Shown here piece after piece: positions 1 through 11,290 of a stretch of DNA of 64,000 bases. A program made the position numbers and the translations under genes. Below the pieces are notes generated by a model that saw only the letters and a list, made by a program, of their open reading frames with translations, had not been told where the DNA came from and did no database searches. The stretch covers positions 372,001 through 436,000 of the forward strand of contig BSBK01006737.1 of NCBI GenBank assembly GCA_027943335.1, given 5' to 3'. Source of the stretch: Chamaecyparis obtusa (taxonomy: Eukaryota > Streptophyta > Pinopsida > Cupressales > Cupressaceae). The number at the start of each line of letters is the position of its first letter. Within the stretch, counting starts at the first letter, position 1.

Positions 1-421
1 TTCCACCAGGAACTCAGTAGCATAGCTCATGTTTAGGTTGCTATAATAAAGTAGATAGCATTGCCATTGCATCAGCAACCTTATTCTCTATTCTAGGAAT
101 TTGCTCAAATGTGATGGATAGGAAATACTTCTTTAGATCATCTACCATTCTCTTGTAAGGAATGAGCTTTTCATCTTTAGTTTGGTACACATCATTGACT
201 TGATGGATAACAAGTTGAGAGTCTCCATGAATATGTAGCTCTATTACCCTCCACTCAATTGCTATTTTCATACCATTCAAAAGGGCTTCATATTCAGCAA
301 TATTGTTTGTGCAAGGAAACTTTAATCTGAATTCTTTTGGTATGGAGTATCCTTGAGGAGTTATGAACAATATGCCTACACCTGACCCATTCTGTGTGTA
401 GGAGTCATCAAAGAATAATTA
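1..421 (-). pseudogene. Element H second RNase H (aRNH type), degraded
   Basis: The frame encodes a plant/archaeal-type RNase H segment. Visible landmarks are the NNIAEYEALL block, GDSQLVI with the catalytic-type Asp, and IPRIENKVADAMA near the C-terminus. In Tat-lineage elements this domain follows the ordinary RNase H and precedes integrase, as here. A TAA at 419-421 separates it from the upstream RNase H and a TAG at 41-43 ends the open stretch; both fit C-to-T changes at Gln codons. The homologous segment of element G2 occurs at the right edge of the window (63637-63915) with clear residue similarity. The domain continues in frame with gag of the same element. Confidence 0.85.
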
Positions 422-1936
422 TGATTCCCTAGAAGAAAAAGTCATGATAGAGGAATCCAAAAATTCCATTTGCATTGGTGTATCATCAATCATAGGTGCA
501 TCTGCTAATTGATCAGCAATAACCTTTCCTTTGATAGCTTTTCTTTCCACATATTCAATGTCAAATTCACTTAAGAGCATGACCCATTTAGCTAATCTAC
601 CTGTGAGGGCAGCTTTGCTTAGTAGGTACTTGAGTGGATCAATCTTAGCTACCAATTATGTGGTATGAGCTAACATGTAGTGTCTCAATTTCTGTGATGC
701 AAAGATCACAACTAGACAAGCTTTCTCAATTATTGAATAGTTCTTCTCATATGCAACCAATGTCCTACTGATAAAGTATATAGCTCTTTCCTTTTTGTTC
801 TCATCATGTTGTGCAACCAATGCCCCCAGTGATGTATCTGTTGTGGAGGCATATAAGATCAATGGCTTCCCATGAATGGGAGGCATCAAAATAGGAGGAT
901 TTGATAGATATTATTTGATATGGTCAAATTTCTTCTCACATTCTTCATTCCATGCAAAGGTCACACCTTTATGTAATGTTTTTGTAAAAGGTTGTGATAT
1001 ATCTGCCAGCTATGATATGAATCTTCTTATAGATTGAACTCTTCCTTGCAATGTCCTCATTTGACTAATATTCTTTGGAGGTTGCATTTCCATTATAGCC
1101 TTCACTTTAGCTGGATCAACTTCAATACCCTTATTTGAAACTATGTATCCTAAGAGCTTTCCAGAAGTGACACCAAAAGCACACTTCTTAGGATTTAGTC
1201 TGAGACTAAATTTTTCCATTCTGTTTAGTATCTTGCTCAAGTCATCTAGATGTTCAACTCTAATCATAGATTTTGCTAAAGTATCATCAACATAATCCTC
1301 CATAGTCCTATGCATCATGTCATGAAAAATAGATGTCATGGCTCTTTGATATGTAGCACCAGCATTTTTTAGCCCAAATGGCATGACATTCCAACAGAAG
1401 GTGCCCCATGCACATGTGAAAGCAGTTTTCTCTTGATCCTCTGGAGCAATTTTTATTTGATTATACCCAAAAAAACCATCCATTAAAGAATACATCTCAA
1501 AGCCTGCAGTCATGTCCACTATCATATCAATGTTAGGTAATGGAAAATCATCCTTGGGGCATGCTTTGTTCACATCTCTAAAGTCTGTGCACACTCTGAT
1601 TGATTTATCTAGTTTTGAAATAGGTACAATATTAGAGATCCACTCTGCATAGTCAATAACTTAGATGAATCCAACTTTCAGGAGCTTCTCTAATTCAGCT
1701 TTTACCAAGAGTGCAACATGAGGATGCATCTTTCTTAACTTTTTCTTGACAGGTTTGACATTTGGAGCTATAGATAAATGATGCATTACAAGATTAGGAT
1801 CCAACCCTGGCATATCTGAATATTTCCATGCAAATTTGATCTTTTTCTCTGTTAGGAATGTTGTAAATTTTTGCTTCTCTTCTTCTGATAAAGATTGTGC
1901 TACATGAATCAATTGTGGTTCTTCTGTTGTTCCCAA
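422..1936 (-). pseudogene. Element H reverse transcriptase and first RNase H, degraded
   Basis: Reverse transcriptase copies the element RNA into DNA and RNase H removes the RNA strand. RT landmarks in order are the N-terminal block ending LKVGFI (about 1665), DFRDVNKACPKDDFPLP (about 1585-1535), MPFGLKNAGATYQRAM (about 1384-1337) and the catalytic YVDD at 1283-1294. RNase H follows from about 880, with LYASTTDTSLGALVAQ and the tract to about 470. Stops at 1661, 1010, about 911 and 656 are all in frame; no frameshift separates the pieces. Each stop fits loss of a Gln codon by C-to-T change. Catalytic Asp residues of YVDD are kept, so decay is by nonsense mutation, not by loss of domain structure. 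Confidence 0.9.
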
Positions 1937-2506
1937 ATTGATAGATTAAGTGGGCTCAATTAGAATTGGAGATCTGTCCTATAAATGACTCGGAAGGACA
2001 TCAAATATCTCATCCTTAGGTGCCTCAGAGAGGTTTTCACCTTCGGATACATCTTTTATTTTTACTTTTGTAGGTTCTGAGATTGCCATAAAGTGGTTTT
2101 CACCTTCAGAACTCTTTTTCTTTTTCTTTTTATTCTTATTTTTCTAACTAAGATACTTGATGTTTGACTCTGTCATGCTAACACTTGGTTCACTGATGGA
2201 AGTATTCATAGGCTCAATTGCATTGAGGTAGCAAGCAAGGGCATAGTCATTCGGGAAGGTATAAATACCATGGCTTGGATTTGTGGAGGTTTGGTCAATA
2301 AGGTCTGGATATTGGATAGTCAAGACGGAGAAAGATTGGGAGATAGTGTTTACGGATATGGATCTGTCATCATTGGTCCTAACTTGATGCTTGAGTTCAA
2401 AGGTGATATTAAAACTTAAGACATTCAATTCATGAATAGGCTTAATGTCATTGCGGGAGCCCAATTCAGCCATAGGTGGATCAGACTCGATAGGTTCATC
2501 ATTTCA
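1937..2506 (-). pseudogene. Element H linker between protease region and RT
   Basis: This stretch stays in the same frame as gag and pol but has no recognised domain. It is rich in Lys, Glu, Ser and Asp, with a run of Lys codons near 2105-2140, and carries several stops (2144-2146 TAG and two more near 1990 and 1948). It probably is the non-conserved spacer between protease and RT of the polyprotein. It is open in frame to both neighbours, which argues it was translated in the ancestor. Confidence 0.6.
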
Positions 2507-4360
2507 CTCTAGACTTACGTTGGGTTCAGGTGCATATTGGTGAATAACATCAACATGTTTCTCTGTAATAAGCTCATCTTCTTCTGGAATGGTTCCACAT
2601 TTATAATCATTAGATTCCTCATCTATGCCTCTAGGAAATCTAAGAACATGAGTAAAGTTAGGATGAATACCCCAAGAAGGGTTACCCTCAGATTTTGATT
2701 TGAATTCATACTCATGAGAATCTATCTTAGAATAACTGCCACCTTCCTCTTCTTGATTATTTTCAAGATTAGCTGGTTCTTGTGTTGCAACTATCTCTTG
2801 ATTGATAGTAGGTTCTCGTGTTTCTACTACATTAATTCTTTTGATTGGATCATCTTTATCATCAAGAAGGTCTTTGATCTCCTTAGGCAATTTTTCATAG
2901 GGGATGAGTTCAGAGCTGTCTGAATCACTATCTGATGGTTCAATTTCTTCCTTCTTAAGAAGGGGTTCACCTGGTGCGATCTATTCTACGACATGAGAAC
3001 AATTACCTTTGAGGTGGAAGGGTTTCTTTTTAAAGCCTAAGCCAACAGTATCTTTGTTTGCCCTACCAGTATGTGAAATAGGTGTTATGAGACCTTTTCC
3101 TCTGACTCCTAGAGGTCCTTTACTTGAATATCCCATCTTAGCTTTTAATTTATCTCCTAGGCCATATGCCTTGGAAGGGATATTGGATACTGTAGAGTCA
3201 CTAGTTTGAACCACTTGAGATTCAGGTTCATCTTTGTATAGCCATGCAAGCACAACTTCATCTTCTTCAAATTCCTACTTTGAGACTTGTTTTGCTACAA
3301 AATTCTTTTTATATGCCTCAAGAGGTTCTTTAGAGTCTAGTTTGGATTGTTTCAAAGATTGTCCATAAGACTTAGGTGAGATAGGGAGAGATGTCAAAGA
3401 TAAGACTGGCTCTATAGTATATTCTCCCATACTATTTTCTTTGATATTAACCTCTTTTGCAAGATCTTCCATTTTAGATGTGGATGCTTCTTTAGTTGGT
3501 TCAATGGAAGATTCTCTATTATTAGGCACAAGTTTATCTGCACTTTCCTTCAATGTATTGCAAGTGGTGGATATGTCTGTTGGAATAGTGACCTCTACTC
3601 CTTCATAAGAGAATTTCAAGCATTGGTGAAATGTAGAAGGAATAGCCTTCATCTCATGTATCCATGGTCTGCCTAGAAGAATGTTGTAAGCCAAAGGTAG
3701 ATCAAGAACTTGACATACAGTATCTCTGATAACTAGACCTGCTCGGATAGGTAATACAATGGTGCCTTTAGAAGATCTTTCTTGTTCATCATAGGCTTTT
3801 ATAGTTATTTTCTTTCTAGGATCAATAGCCAATTCTAAAAATCCCAATTGTGTGATCAAGCTGTAAGAACAAATGTTTAGGCCAACGCCTCCATCTATCA
3901 ACACACGTTTGAATCTACAGTTCTGGATCAAGACTTCTATATGCAAGGGCTAGTTATGGGGGTGACTCAAGGAGTTTCCATCTTCCTCTAAAAAGGATAT
4001 ATACTATGGAGACATAAGATGTCCAACCATAGTCTGGAACCTGTCTAAATCAAGGTCATCAAGAACATTGGATCCGAGCAAAGCTTTGTCTAGAATGGCT
4101 CTATGAGCTGGAGATATTTGAAGCAACTCAAACATGGAGATTTTTGCATTAGTGTGTTGGAGTTGTTGAATAATGGTATAAGATGTTGGCCTCGTGTCTT
4201 TAGGATTGGAAGATTTAGAAACAACCTTCTGTTTGGAAGCAGAAGAAAGATTGAAGGGCATCTTAGGGACATTTGATGAATCTGGGATTTGTTTGTTCAG
4301 ATGTGCCTGAGCTTGTGATCGAGTAACTACGTTAGTTGAAGGATGATCTCTATCTCTTCA
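2507..4360 (-). pseudogene. Element H aspartic protease with G-patch-like segment, degraded
   Basis: The protease matures the polyprotein. An upstream conserved block with KISMFELLQISPAHR lies near 4160. The protease active-site motif is LIDGG at about 3887-3898, the DGG form usual in Tat-type proteases, and the downstream ILLGRPW box is near 3680. About 700 bp further on (3026-3178) the frame contains KMGY, GPLG, GKGLITPI and GLGF in the spacing of a G-patch, a glycine-rich nucleic-acid-binding module. Stops at 4358, 4004, about 3949, 3275 and 2981 interrupt the frame; none is a frameshift. The protease identity is firm, the G-patch call moderate. Confidence 0.8.
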
Positions 4361-6118
4361 CACAATTGTGATGACATTGCAATGTTCAGAGAGACAGGGT
4401 TCGACCATATTGATAACAACATTATTTTCAGGGTAAGCATAATTGACCTTTGCCCCCATATTAGGTTGAGAAGATGAAACTTCTTGACCATGTTTCAAAA
4501 ATGGTTCTATGAATGTTGTATGATCATTATTTCTCTTATGATTGTCAATGGTGATATCTCCCTTATCAATCAGATCTTTAATAGTATGTTTCAAGCGTAA
4601 GCAGTTATTAGTTTTGTGACCTTTACCCCGATGGAAATCATAGAATTCATTCTCTCTCCACCATTTTGGTTTAGGATCATAATCAGATTGTCAGATCTTA
4701 GGCAAAGAGATGATGTTATTAGTTAGCAGAGTTCTCATAGCTGATTCCAAAGATTCTCCCAAAGGAGTGAATGTTTTTTTATTATCAGCGGACCACTTTT
4801 TATACTCTGGCTTCTTTTGAGATGATTCAAGCACCTTTTGTTCTGAAGCTTTTATGGCTTGGGTACCAATAGTTAGATTGAAAGCTGGTGTCTTTGATGT
4901 GGTATGGATAGTATCAACAACATCATCTGTGATGATGCCTTTGTTCTTGTTCCAATTTTTGTTCTTGTCTTTAGAACTGGATCTTGATTCATACTTGTCC
5001 TTTTGAAGTGTGATTTCTCCTTTTTTCACAAGTACTTTTTCAATTTTGATCGCATTGTCTACCATTTTATCAAAAGATGTATGATCTTGAATTTGTAAAG
5101 GGTAGTTGATTTCTAGGATAAGATTATTGATGAAGATTTCCAGTTTCTTAGTTTCTAGAATAGGCCTAGCATATAGAGAGAATTTCTTCCTCCATCTTTT
5201 GAGAGATTTCAAGAATGGTTCGCTTAGATATTGCTTGAGATTGCAGATATTGATCATGGTGACTGGATGTTGAATATTGTAGGAGTATTGCTGATAGAAC
5301 AATTTTATCAACTCTTCAAAAGTTTTGATCGTAGAAGGCAATCTAGAGAACCAATGAATGGTTGCTCCCCCTAGAGATCAAGGGAAGAGACGCATCGGAT
5401 AGGTTGGTTCATGCATGAACTCCATAGATTATGTACAAAATTCTCTGACATGATCTTGGGGATCCGAGTGTCCATCATACTTATCATACTTAGGCATCTC
5501 CACTCTTTTGGGGAATGGTGGCATGTACAAGTCTTTGTCAAATGGAAAAGGACATAGGGCCTCCATGGAGAACTCCTTGGGTTCCTTTTCTTTCTCAAGG
5601 TTATTAAGCTTGACTTTTATGGCATGCATCTATTTCATCATAGATGTGAGTGGAGTTTCTTCCTCATGTGTAATGATATCTTTAACATTAAATTTGGGAG
5701 GAAGTTTAGCTCCTTGATGAGCCAATTGTAAAAAGTATGCCTCTATGTCTTCTTTCAAGAAATGCTTCATCATTCATTTGAAGTTATCATCGTTTTGATA
5801 TTGAGCAATTTCTTTAGGTGTGGGTTCCTGATCTGCACCATGTTGAGATTGAGCTCTTTGAGAGCCAAAGTTTGTCCTTGCTTGAGACATGGTAGGAGTT
5901 CTACCTAGGATAGATTGATGTGGAGTTTTTTTATTACCTTTGTGAGTTGATGAAGGAGGAATGTAACCAGTTTTTAATCAAAAGTTGCCAAGACCGTCAT
6001 CTTCGTAAAGACTAGAATTGTAGAGTTGTTAAAGAGTTGGACCTATGTGAGTAGACAAAGTTCCGGTGTTAAGTGCTTCTCCTGATTTCTTGTGAGAGGA
6101 AGCTCTAGTTTCCACCAT
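4361..6118 (-). pseudogene. Element H gag, degraded
   Basis: Gag forms the virus-like particle. I place the start at the ATG at 6116-6118 (MVETRASSHK), the first Met in the long frame after the leader. The core shows PFPFDKDLYMPPFPKRVEMP (about 5560-5500), KYDGHSDPQDHVREFC, then the Retrotrans_gag-like helix region (5341-4950), and near 4640 a zinc-knuckle-like DFHRGKGHKTNNC block followed by LKHTIKDLIDKGDI. The usual first Cys of the knuckle is replaced (Asp in FYDFH). Stops lie at about 6030, 5960, 5775, 5632, 5429, 5378 and 4691, all in one frame. Element F gag is a clear homologue. Confidence 0.85.
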
Positions 6119-8376
6119 TAACCTTGGGTGAATCAAAAGAGTACGATGAAGACAATTGAAGAAGGATCTAATTCAAGAAGATCAAATGATGCAACCTTGT
6201 CAAGGTTTTGATTGATTGAAGCTTAGATTAGACGTAGATGAAGGAGACTGTGCCCTAGATGTATGGGTAGACTCCCAAATGATAGAGGACATGAGTTCAC
6301 AACACTTAGTCATTTTGATTGATTGATTGATAATTGATAGTGATGACAAGGTTTTGACACAAGATGATAAAGACTCAAATTGATTAAATAGAACGCTAAA
6401 TCAGATTCAAAAGGCCACTTTAGGAAAATGATGGGATTCTCAATATTTGATGCTCCATTCCTGACACAGTGATTTGTTTGACAGATTCTAGAAATAGGTT
6501 GGAAAAGCCAGGTCTCTGATAGTTCTAACAAATTTTTTAAATTTCTCAAATGACTTTCTACAGGCTCATACAACAGTGGGTATAGCATGAAATGACAATT
6601 GAAAAACTCATATGATTATTACAAAACTTGCACAATAGTTGATAGCAAGAATTTTGACTTTTTGGAATTGACTAGCAACAAAACTCGTATGACAATGTAC
6701 CTGATACCATATGACAATCTGGGGGTTCTGAAATGACAATAGCCAAAAGTCGTACGACTTTCTGACTTTACAAAATGACTGTTGACTCCAAAAAGGAATT
6801 TCACTTCAATTTTTGCAAATTTTTGGGTTTTCAGTTGTAGATTGTTTGCAAATTTCAATGTCTAGATTTGAGGATTGTAACAGATTTGTTCATTTTCAAT
6901 AACCAAATAGATAAGAAAGCACGCAAAATAACAAGCAAGTGATTTCAAGCATGTTTGAAAATAATGAACAAGGGAAAAAGCAACCTTGTGCATGAACAAT
7001 CAAGTGACTTATTTGTGCTAATCCTTAGAATTGCTAATTGTGTATGTTCCAAAAAGTTTTTCAATAATGCACATATTCCTAGAAAATGAAAATTTGGCCT
7101 CACTAGGGTTTTTAGTAATGGTTTGACTCTACAACTTTTATGATCCAAGAGGGCGAACTCCAATCCAGGTGCATCGGGGTTTTGACACAGTCTGAGAACT
7201 TAATCTTCAAAATCTACTAGGGAGATCTGATAGCCCAACAAGAGACCACACCTATGGAGATTTCTTCCAACAGGACATTCATATAGCAGTTATCACTACC
7301 ACGATGAAAATGGCTATTACCGCTTGAGGTTCCGTCAACATGGTTGACCCAATTAAGGGAATGTCCACTACGGTTAACCCTCTCTAAAGGTGACTCACAA
7401 AATATGCCACATGGAGACTAGTTCCAGATTCAAGGATCTAAGTTTTTGTTACTACCCAAAAAGGGAGTAGAGCATAATCCTCTAGCCTTTTCACTTTTAA
7501 CCCAAACAAAGAAGACAGATTAATTTGACACGCTAAGACCAAGATTATCTCACAAAGATCTATGACGTCAACCCCTTATGATCTATCAACCTCTCCGGAG
7601 AGAGAATGCATCGATCAAAAGTTGAAGACACACGGATCTAGTAGAACATGAGACTCCCTTAGTATCCTCCCTACCTACAAGGGTCCCTTCATTGAGAAGA
7701 GTTTCCCTGGAAACTCACTCTCTCAAGAGCTACAAATAGTGTTCATAGGGCCTATTTACTATGTGTAACAAAGATGCTGAAAGCAAATCTATGTTCATTT
7801 TTATAGCCCAAAATGAAATATGTGATATGAAAGCAACAAAGGTCACATAAGCTTGACATGCAAGAGTTATTTTTAATTCAAATTGAAATGTTATTAGCTG
7901 AAAAGATTACTTGAATTCCTCGTAACGCGCTTAGTAGATTCTTACCTATTTTTAGCAATTCTTGCACTTTTTCCAATCAAAAACTAGTGAAAATCAATAA
8001 AATACAGAGAATTTCAATTGTTAGGGTTAGCTGTTAGTCAAAATCTGACAAACTGATTGAAAAAGTGAAAATACAATTGAACCCTGGCACTGAAACTTGT
8101 ACGACAGTGGGTTACCTCCCAGACAACAATCTAGAAGCTCGTATGATAATGGGTATCAGATCACACAACAATCAAGCTTCCAGATGATAGTGGGTTTCTT
8201 CTTGTGTGATCCTCGATCAAATCAACTATCGTACAATAGTGGGTATCTCCTGGTACGAGTTTCTGACAAAATTTATATGAAAATTGCACGGACAAAGAAT
8301 AAAAATCATAGCTTGGAACATAAAAAGATAAGAAAATGATAGAAATTGATAAAATTTGAAGGGAAACCCATTTCAG
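6119..8376 (-). other. Element H untranslated leader with two repeat clusters
   Basis: This 2.26 kb lies between the primer binding site and the gag ATG. No ORF of note is present. Two clusters of a degenerate motif with the palindromic core TCGTACGA occur at about 6560-6780 and 8095-8265 (plus-strand consensus close to CTCGTACGACAGTGGGTA). The rest is unremarkable AT-rich sequence. Long leaders are common in Tat elements; a role in packaging or regulation is only inference. Confidence 0.6.
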
Positions 8377-8395
8377 GGCCCCACGGTGGGCGCCA
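8377..8395 (-). other. Element H primer binding site
   Basis: The minus strand reads TGGCGCCCACCGTGGGGCC, starting with the TGG that pairs with a tRNA 3' CCA. It lies 4 bases inside the LTR end (8400). The same site, with one CG lost to CA, is used by element F at 50978. I cannot name the tRNA with certainty. Confidence 0.85.
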
Positions 8396-8399
8396 GAAA

Positions 8400-9632
8400 T
8401 GTGTGTGTGAATTTTGTACCTGATCTGTAGACACAACACTTCAGAAAAACATTAGAGGTTAGCTAAAATTGAAATCATGCAATAAATGAAAAACTAAACT
8501 AACTAGGCGATTTACTGCCTTCTAGTAGATGCGAGTATGCATTCTCAGATTATATCGAGATCAGTGACCTTGACGACACCTAAACGAAGGATTTGAATGC
8601 AAAATCTAGATATGGAATGAATGCAATTAATCTTCTTTTTTTTTGGTTTTTTTGTGCAATTATGATAATAAAAAAACTTGATATGGATCTATGCTAATAT
8701 GAAAATTGATATGCTAAAATGATCTAACAATAATATTCTAAATGATATGGGTACTATGTAAAAACAATGAAAATCTCACAACAACTTGAATTCTCAAGAT
8801 CGATTCTTCAGTCTCCAATTCGACAGCGTGAGTGTGCAATTCGTGGATGGATCTGATGCAAATTTTGTGGATTCTGTGGATGATTTGTGAAGAGCTGAGC
8901 CTTGATTTTATAGAAATCCAGGGCTTTGAGGATGCATTGAAAAAAAGCCATAAATCACTCAAATAACTCAGGTTGATTTTTGAGTTATTTTTAAATAAAG
9001 GATAATTAACTCACAAAAACATGCAAAAACAGAGTTCAACTCAAAATAGAGTTTAGATTTAACTGATAATTGATAGTTGTCTGCTTTTCTGATTGTGCAT
9101 GTTTTATTTATGAATTAATTTAATAATAAAGTGACTTATTTCCAACATAACTGATTTTGAAAAATAAAACAATTGATTTATGGGTTAATCAAGTATTTTC
9201 AAACTTTTATTAAAAAACAATATTATTAAAAATTGACAACTTGCTTTAATTAATTAAATAAGAATTTAATCAATTATTCATAGGATTTTGGATTTATTGT
9301 CAAAATTAAATAATACAATTTAGGAATAAATATAATTAACTTCAATTAAACAATTAAGTGGCAGAATTAAATCTAATTAATTAAATATTGAGAATATTCA
9401 ATTAATCAAACTTTAAGATAAATAGGATTTATTGCCAAATAATCATTAAATCAAAGATAATTAGGATAATTAGGAATATTACTACAAATATTCCCTGATG
9501 CAAAATTTATGATAATCAATTAGGATTCGATGATGTTCAGATATGTCTTAGGTTAGGACTTCGATGTCAATTTCGTTCGATGTGTCGATATAGGAGATTA
9601 ATGTGCCTATAGCCCATTTTTGGGGTATTACA
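8400..9632 (-). repeat. Element H 5' LTR
   Basis: On the minus strand the LTR starts TGTAATACCCC (9632) and ends CACACACA (8400), so it has TG...CA ends and is about 1233 bp. It abuts the primer binding site with a 4-base spacer. The partner 3' LTR is outside the window. The five bases following at 9633-9637 (ATGCT) are the likely target-site copy in element D; the other copy is out of view. Confidence 0.85.
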
Positions 9633-10137
9633 ATGCTATTAGTTAAAAGTTTGTCATACATGGTTATTTTTCTTATGAACTCAAATGCCCAATGGAATAA
9701 GGCATTGATCTAAGCTATGATTGGTTTTATAGTCACCTTGTTGTTCAAATCTGTTCTTTTCTTGCTACAAAAATGATTAAATCAAGAATATCTTTATTTT
9801 CAGTTTTATTTGAGTTATTTTATCTCATGCTCCATAACAATTGAGAATCAATAAGTAATTAGTCATTACTTAGTATTTTATTGTTATTGTTGAGCCTCTT
9901 ATTAGATTTATGCTTTGTGTTAATGTTAGTTGTGTGTATAAGTGAATGTATTGAAGGACTTTAAGGCCTACTCGCCTTGGTTTTGCAAAACCTAAAGTGT
10001 AGAGGGAATCAATGTCCCTATCAATCGGTCCAATCCTCTTAGGAATTTTAATAATTGGAGTTGGCTTCTTTATAAAATCATTTGAAGAGTGTATTGGTAG
10101 CTTCTTGAAGTGTAAAACCAGTTTGGGAACCAATAAA
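9633..10137 (+). repeat. Element D 5' LTR, right portion
   Basis: This segment aligns with 18286-18750 over nearly its whole length, with small indels (for example about 40 extra bases near 10005-10040). Its end matches the CA end of the 3' copy but has decayed, and it is followed after one base by a primer binding site. The left portion of this LTR was separated by insertion of H. Confidence 0.8.
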
Positions 10138-10138
10138 A

Positions 10139-10156
10139 TGGTGACTCCGCTGGGGA
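10139..10156 (+). other. Element D primer binding site
   Basis: The sequence TGGTGACTCCGCTGGGGA follows the LTR end. It resembles the TGGCGACTC...CTGGGGA sites of Ogre/Tat elements, with CG changed to TG. It fixes the plus-strand orientation of D. Confidence 0.7.
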
Positions 10157-10495
10157 TGGTGTACTTATTGTATAATTGATAAGGTTGATAGTTGAGCTTG
10201 TTCCTTTCCTTGTTGATTTCAAACTAGTTAGTCTGTCTATTAGATTGCACAGAGTTGATATTATATTTTCATGATTTGGGGTAGAAAGATATTGTTTTGT
10301 GTCTAAGATATAATTTTTTTGTCATCCAAGGTTGATAACTTGTGAGGAGTTAGGTTTGTCTTGCAGGTTGAGATATTGTAATAATTTGTCATGCAATTTT
10401 TCATAAAAAAATCTTTCCCAATTTATATTGTGTGGTGACTTGAGTCTCTACACCAGTGCTAAGTAAATTTTTTTTTATTTTCAAAGTATACAGGA

Positions 10496-11230
10496 TGAGA
10501 AAAAAGTTCACAAGATCATGGGTGAAGTGGCATCTCGACAAAAATTTAGAGGATGAGCTTCATAATATTTCAAGGAATGGATGCCCAATGAGAGATCAAG
10601 GAAAAAGAAACGATCCCCCATCATGGAGACCCAAAAGGAGAATGCAATTGTAAGAAAGTGAGTTGTACATACTTCTAATTTGTTTTTCCATTTTGTATAT
10701 TCAATTAAAGAAGTATGTTGAGTTTTGTTTTGTGATAGAGAAGTATATTTTTATGTTGCAAGTTTAAGATCTGAGAATGTTATAAGTGGGCTTGTGATTT
10801 ACATGTATATGTTTGGGGATTGTCAAACATGAGTTTACAAAGTGTACAAACCATGTCCAACTTGTACAGTAGCTTCTCCATGTAAAGATATGTGTCATTA
10901 TGCTTTGATGGCTTTCATGGTTTTCCTAATGAAATTCCTAGTGAGATTAGGAAGCATTTACCAAAGTTTAATGGAAACGATCAAATTCAACAAGTAATAA
11001 TTTGCAAGAATTTGCTAATCTAATGGGTAATTATGTGATCTTTCATGCGGATATTTTCATGAAACTATTTGTTCAAACTTTGAAGGAAGATTTCAGGGAT
11101 TGGTTTTCTTTCTTACTAGTAGGTTCTATTTCTTCTTAGGAAGAATTAAGTGCAACTTTCATGGAGTAGTTTGCTAAAAGAATAAATGCAAGTGATGTGT
11201 ATGAGAATTTTGTTGTCTCTTCTTGTTGAT
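10496..11230 (+). pseudogene. Element D gag relic
   Basis: The N-terminal part is an open basic stretch (10496-10651, with WRPKRRMQL). The conserved gag core is at about 10945-11190, with HLPKFNGND, then after a frameshift near 10982 the blocks NLMGNYVIFHADIFMKLFVQ and EELSATFME. This pattern (KF.G.DP, MKLFVQTL, WF..LP..SI.SWEEL) is the usual plant Ty3/gypsy gag core. In-frame TAG codons at about 11137 and 11167 interrupt it. The product is dead. No zinc knuckle is seen. Confidence 0.65.
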
Positions 11231-11290
11231 CAAGAAGGAGAACTACAATATACAAAATAAGTAACTAATACTACTTTTCAAAATAGTAGT

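Larger units (their letters stand above)
1..9632 (-). mobile_element. Element H: Tat-type Ty3/gypsy LTR retrotransposon, left part outside window
   Basis: On the minus strand the order is 5' LTR (9632-8400), primer binding site, 2.3 kb leader, gag, protease, reverse transcriptase, RNase H and a second RNase H. The second RNase H is the hallmark of the Tat/Ogre lineage. Integrase and the 3' LTR should lie left of base 1. The element is inserted in the 5' LTR of element D: D sequence resumes at 9633 exactly where it aligns with the intact D copy at 18286. The gag-pol frame is uninterrupted by indels but carries more than 20 stop codons, so the element is dead. Confidence 0.9.
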
